IMG/VR virus record: IMGVR_UViG_3300048589_000486
Span: 1 to 47,090 of that record
DNA from: a virus
Length of the DNA stretch: 47,090 nucleotides
Reading direction: 5' to 3' (one strand)
Below, one piece after another: positions 45,131-47,090 of this stretch. Position numbers and translations under genes: made by a program. The notes beneath the pieces are model-generated. The model had not been told where the DNA came from and did not search any database. It saw only the letters and a program-made list of their open reading frames with translations. Numbering within the stretch: position 1 is the stretch's first letter; each line of letters opens with the position of its first letter.

Positions 45131-45883
45131 TCAGTCGAGCAGCGTCATGCGGCCGAACTGGCCGAGGTCGGAGGACTCCGACTTGTTCGCGTCGACCAGC
45201 ACGGCGCCCGAGAGCTCCATGAGCGCGAGCTCATCGGAGAGCAGGTCGAGGTTCTGCGCCGGGTTGAACTGGACCTTGTAGAGGTCCACGAGCACCGGCG
45301 CGTCGCCGTCGGCCTTGTTGACGCCGTCGAACCGCAGCCAGAAGTCCTTCTGCCCGGCCCGGAACATCGACGCGTACGGCAGGTCGTCGTACGTGTAGTC
45401 GGCCGTGACGGCGCCGGTCGGCGCGAGGAGGAACGTGATCGCGCCGGTGTCCGCGTTGAGGGTGTAGTCCGTGTCGAGCACGAGGGCGCCGCCGCCGTCG
45501 TCGACCGAGACGGCCGAGACGTTGGTGCGCGGCACGCCGTTGATCGCGCCCAGCAGGTAGACGTCGCCGGCCTCGAAGCCGGTCCCGCACGCCTCGTTCG
45601 ACACGCTGCCCGACGTGGCGTCGGGCACTTCGATCGCGCGGAGCGCGAGCAGGATGTTCGCCTTCACCCACTCGGACAGCGTCATCGACACCTCGGCGGA
45701 CTGCGTCTTCGTGCCCTGGTAGTCCAGCGCGTCCGCGCTCGTGCACTTCGAGTAGTGCTGGATCGTCTCGACCGACAGCGCGACGTTGAACGCGTCGGCG
45801 CACCCGACGAACTTGAAGATGCCGGGGATGCCGGCGTTGTTGCGCTCGGCGATGTAGATCCGGCCGCGACCCTGGAATTTCAT
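45131..45883 (-). CDS. Major tail tube protein
   Basis: The 250-residue product starts MKFQGRGRIYIAERNNAGIP after an AAAGGA site. It has the siphovirus tube features ADAFNVALSVETIQHYSKCT, VSMTLSEWVKANILLALRAI and ending SSDLGQFGRMTLLD. It lies between gpU-type and chaperone genes, as gpV does in lambda. Confidence 0.88.
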   Translation of the reverse strand: MKFQGRGRIYIAERNNAGIPGIFKFVGCADAFNVALSVETIQHYSKCTSADALDYQGTKTQSAEVSMTLSEWVKANILLALRAIEVPDATSGSVSNEACGTGFEAGDVYLLGAINGVPRTNVSAVSVDDGGGALVLDTDYTLNADTGAITFLLAPTGAVTADYTYDDLPYASMFRAGQKDFWLRFDGVNKADGDAPVLVDLYKVQFNPAQNLDLLSDELALMELSGAVLVDANKSESSDLGQFGRMTLLD

Positions 45884-45916
45884 GATCGTCCTTTCATGCG
45901 CTCGCGCGCGTGGTGG

Positions 45917-46177
45917 TTACCAACGACCCCCGCAGCACCCACCGGTGCGCATGGGAACCTTCGTGATCGGTGTGGCTGGTGAGGCGAGCTCCGTCTCCTC
46001 GACCGCCGGGGCGGACAGCTCGGCCGCCGGTCGCGGCGCGCCGAGCCCGCTGGCGACGCCCTGGGCGATGAGCCAGTCGGCGAGCTTCTTGGTGATCGAG
46101 AGCTGCGCGCCAGGCTCGTATGTCCGCCCGGCGTGCGTGTGCCTCCGGACGAGCCGGACGGTGCGCATTTCCATCAT
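45917..46177 (-). CDS. Small tail-region protein (DUF7210-like)
   Basis: The 86-residue product begins MMEMRTVRLVRRHTHAGRTY, EPGAQLSITKKLADWLIAQG, a short beta/helix domain common in tail gene clusters. It ends in an Ala/Pro-rich linker and TGGCCGGRW. The role is unknown; its place beside the tube gene suggests a tail assembly accessory. Confidence 0.65.
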   Translation of the reverse strand: MMEMRTVRLVRRHTHAGRTYEPGAQLSITKKLADWLIAQGVASGLGAPRPAAELSAPAVEETELASPATPITKVPMRTGGCCGGRW

Positions 46178-46187
46178 TCCCCCGCGT

Positions 46188-46637
46188 CTACGCTTCGAGC
46201 GACCACTCGGCGACGTCGTAGGTCGCCTCGAACGTGATTTCCGCGACCGCGACGTCCTCGTCGGCGAGCTCCTCGTCGAACCGGATGCGGCCGGGCGGCT
46301 TCAGGCGCACGCCGGTCGGGTACGGGATCGGGTCGGCGCGCGTCGGCTTGAGCCGCGCGAGCACGTCGATCAGGGCCTGGTCGAGCGCCTCTACTCCGCC
46401 GTCGTCGCGCCCGATGATCTGCACCGAGAAGCGCAGCCGGCGGGCGATGCATTCGCCCTTCCCGCTGCCGGAGTTGTCGTCCTCGATCGGGACCACGCGG
46501 ATCGACGGCGAGTTCTCGCGCGTGATCGGCGTGCGGTGCGCGATGCGGATGCGTTCGGTTGGCTTCGCCACGATCGCCGGCGAGGCGCGCAGCCGGTCCA
46601 CGACCGCATCGAGGATGCGGCGCTGAACCGTGCTCAT
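46188..46637 (-). CDS. U: Tail terminator / minor tail protein (gpU-like)
   Basis: The 149-residue product (MSTVQRRILDAVVDRLRASP...) fits the gpU-like family in size, in a helix-then-beta order (SPSIRVVPIEDDNSGSG, RRLRFSVQIIGRDDGGVE) and in place before the tube gene. The C-terminus AVAEITFEATYDVAEWSLEA is a typical final strand pair. It caps the tail during assembly. Confidence 0.75.
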   Translation of the reverse strand: MSTVQRRILDAVVDRLRASPAIVAKPTERIRIAHRTPITRENSPSIRVVPIEDDNSGSGKGECIARRLRFSVQIIGRDDGGVEALDQALIDVLARLKPTRADPIPYPTGVRLKPPGRIRFDEELADEDVAVAEITFEATYDVAEWSLEA

Positions 46638-46641
46638 GGTG

Positions 46642-46995
46642 CTATTCGCAGTCCGTCGTGGCGCGCGTCAGGAGCGCCCGCTTGAACGTTCCATCCACCC
46701 CGCCCACGCCGGCCGGCGGGACGTAGGGCGCGCGGCGCACGCGGTACACGACCTCGTCGATCTCGACCTCATCGCCCTCGGCGAGCAGCGGCGCGTCCTC
46801 GGTGACGTACTCGATCTCCCAGTCCGACGACTGCGCGTTCGCATTCGTGAACACGTCGGGGCGCTCGAATGCCACGTCGAGCGCGTACGAGCGCACGGCG
46901 CAGTCGGTGGGCCGCACCTTCGCCTCGACGCGGAATCCCGCCTCGTCGGCGGCTTCGGCGAACGCCTCGGCGAAGTCGGCGGAGAAGTCGGACAT
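46642..46995 (-). CDS. Head-tail joining protein (gpFII-like)
   Basis: The 117-residue product is exactly the lambda gpFII length. MSDFSADFAEAFAEAADEAG, then LLAEGDEVEIDEVVYRVRRA follow the gpFII layout of an N-terminal helix and a beta barrel. It is placed next to gpU-type and tube genes. It joins the packaged head to the tail. Confidence 0.75.
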   Translation of the reverse strand: MSDFSADFAEAFAEAADEAGFRVEAKVRPTDCAVRSYALDVAFERPDVFTNANAQSSDWEIEYVTEDAPLLAEGDEVEIDEVVYRVRRAPYVPPAGVGGVDGTFKRALLTRATTDCE

Positions 46996-47000
46996 GCCGA

Positions 47001-47090
47001 TCAGCCGTCCAGCATCCCGAAGCAGCGGCCGACGATCATGGTCGTGCAGACCGCGCCGATGCGCTCGCGAATGACGCTCACCTGCTCGGG
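47001..47090 (-). CDS. C-terminus of an unknown small protein (partial or 26 residues)
   Basis: The frame is open to the right edge and ends VSVIRERIGAVCTTMIVGRC, FGMLDG. If base 47090 joins base 1, a GTG at 47081 overlaps the collagen gene stop as GTGA and would give a 26-residue product. Without circular joining it is the end of a longer gene between capsid and gpFII genes. No function is assigned. Confidence 0.45.
   Translation of the reverse strand, partial: PEQVSVIRERIGAVCTTMIVGRCFGMLDG

Noticed and set aside
41376-45281. Long plus-strand open frame opposite the tape measure, chaperones and tube genes
   Set aside because: Arg/Leu/Asp-rich antisense shadow of the tape measure; no protein-like motif.

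Overview
This window is almost certainly the genome of a lambda-like temperate siphovirus, or a prophage contig. It is strongly GC-rich, densely packed and full of 1-4 base start/stop overlaps. The head genes (GpA-type terminase, gpW, lambda-type portal, S49 protease with scaffold, gpD, gpE), tail genes (gpFII, gpU, tube, G/GT chaperone, tape measure), CI/Cro switch, Bet/RecE pair, RusA, NinB and tyrosine integrase are all recognisable. A Gram-negative, GC-rich proteobacterial host is likely, because of the GH104 endolysin, lipobox lipoprotein and spanin-like gene and the LPS/capsule-type glycosyltransferases. The species cannot be read from the sequence. No tRNA, rRNA, CRISPR array or insertion sequence was seen.

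Layout. (1) 1-8733, minus strand: late head genes, read from terminase (8.1 kb) down to a collagen-like protein that runs off the left edge. (2) 8751-15904, minus strand: the 'right' early operon, running from a Cro-like gene through an RHH protein, RusA, several small DNA-binding proteins, a DUF1376 replication initiator with iteron-like repeats inside it, NinB, a capsule-type glycosyltransferase and a candidate Q antiterminator. A late promoter and a leader hairpin follow the Q candidate. (3) 15905-17091: the switch region, with divergent promoters and CI plus one extra gene on the plus strand. (4) 17092-26466, plus strand: the 'left' early operon, with many tiny proteins, a coiled-coil protein containing an exact 786-bp tandem duplication, RecE, Bet, an AlpA-like protein and a DNA methyltransferase. 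(5) 26463-27681: convergent integrase and the main non-coding region. (6) 27682-47090, minus strand: tail, lysis and accessory genes, ending in a strong terminator in front of the integrase.

If base 47090 is joined to base 1, the minus-strand late genes form one continuous operon of about 28 kb in lambda order (head, then tail, then lysis). It would start at the late promoter near 8812-8841 and stop at the terminator at 27552-27581. The window therefore looks like a complete circularised or permuted genome. The two early promoters have almost the same sequence, which suggests a single repressor controls both arms.

The most unusual content is: two separate sets of glycan-enzyme genes, one in the replication operon and a three-gene set in the late operon; an endolysin ORF fused in frame to a holin-like membrane protein with its own internal start; the 786-bp in-frame duplication; two parS-like palindromes in non-coding DNA; a possible Q/late-promoter/leader-terminator arrangement; and a secreted HExxH protein overlapping a lipoprotein next to the lysis genes. 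All function calls come from reading motifs and gene order, without database searches.
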